Shown here one piece after another: positions 63,867 to 64,000 of a DNA stretch of 64,000 nt (position 1 is the first letter of the stretch; every line of letters begins with the position of its first letter). The notes under the pieces are model-generated. The model was given only the letters and a program-made list of their open reading frames with translations. It did not search any database and was not told where the DNA came from. Source of the DNA: Distichodus sexfasciatus (taxonomy: Eukaryota; Chordata; Actinopteri; Characiformes; Distichodontidae); assembly GCA_032718565.1 (NCBI GenBank), contig JAVGVS010000167.1, positions 573,833 through 637,832 on the forward strand, read 5' to 3'. A program made the translations under genes and the position numbers.

Positions 63867-64000
63867 GAACCCCCGCTCAAAGCGCGCCTCCCGGAGTGCA
63901 AAACATTAGTCCGAGGGGGTCCCGTGGTGGACCAGGGAGCAGACTGGGGACCTGTGGCAGACAAGGGAGCAGACAGGGCACCAGCGGTGGACCAGGGAGC
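63867..64000 (-). mobile_element. Interior of the minus-strand LTR element, cut by the window end
   Basis: Beyond the polypurine tract the minus strand encodes a short repetitive proline/serine-rich stretch (APWSTAGALSAPLS, GPQSAPWSTTGPP) with a ~30-36-bp period visible in the DNA (GTGGACCAGGGAGC recurs at 63935 and 63986). This resembles the repetitive interior of the non-autonomous element at 28308-30738. Most of the element lies outside the window. Confidence 0.5.

Noticed and set aside
1..64000. CRISPR arrays, bacterial operons, tRNA or rRNA genes
   Set aside because: Composition, introns and transposon types are those of a vertebrate nuclear genome. No spaced identical repeats of CRISPR form and no cloverleaf-forming tRNA were seen; tRNA-like boxes belong to SINEs.

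Overview
The window reads as nuclear DNA of a ray-finned (teleost) fish. This rests on the repeats: jockey-group LINEs with the FADD reverse-transcriptase box and 3' tails ending in repeated ATCTTGA, a tRNA-derived SINE with the fish-type tail, chromodomain Ty3/Gypsy elements, a PIF/Harbinger element with an intron-split transposase, a Penelope-like remnant and several hAT elements. I cannot fix the species or the locus. No complete, intact host protein-coding gene is visible.

Layout. Bases 1-2290 are AT-rich non-coding DNA. Bases 2300-10900 hold a hAT transposase fragment, a diverged repeat pair (4569 and 7234), a minus-strand LINE (4930-6500), a SINE split by a 2.0 kb hAT element (8002-10190) and another SINE-like repeat (10523). 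Bases 10900-25680 are a gene desert with few repeats and several denser blocks that look like conserved regulatory DNA (not testable here). Bases 25684-32650 are a repeat cluster: a LINE, an (AAT)n tract, a hAT element, a non-autonomous LTR element carrying a 30-bp coding tandem repeat (28308-30738), and scrambled LINE endonuclease and RT pieces. Bases 32650-36010 are again sparse, with a striking 148-bp hairpin at 35245. Bases 36010-44502 hold a three-level nest: a Gypsy element, with a Harbinger element inside its pol, with a LINE tail inside the Harbinger. A solo LTR (46061-47063), a second, truncated Gypsy (48429-51040) and an unassigned retroelement-like block (51041-52985) follow.

From 53000 the only host-gene-like material appears. 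On the minus strand, a signal-peptide exon (56271-56355) and a damaged immunoglobulin V-set exon (about 54065-54393) look like a broken cell-surface receptor gene. On the plus strand, a CpG-bearing block at 57050-57351 ends in a short start exon with a splice donor, and is followed by a tandem array whose units carry splice-acceptor-like sites. The right end holds a Penelope-like remnant (60420-61500), a fold-back element built of ~160-bp repeats (62341-63176) and an LTR element that runs off the window edge (63384-64000).

The recognised mobile-element coding regions all carry stops, frameshifts or deletions, so I expect none here to be autonomous. Insertion order can be read in two places: hAT into SINE, and LINE tail into Harbinger into Gypsy. 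In both, excising the insert at its target-site duplication restores the host repeat.
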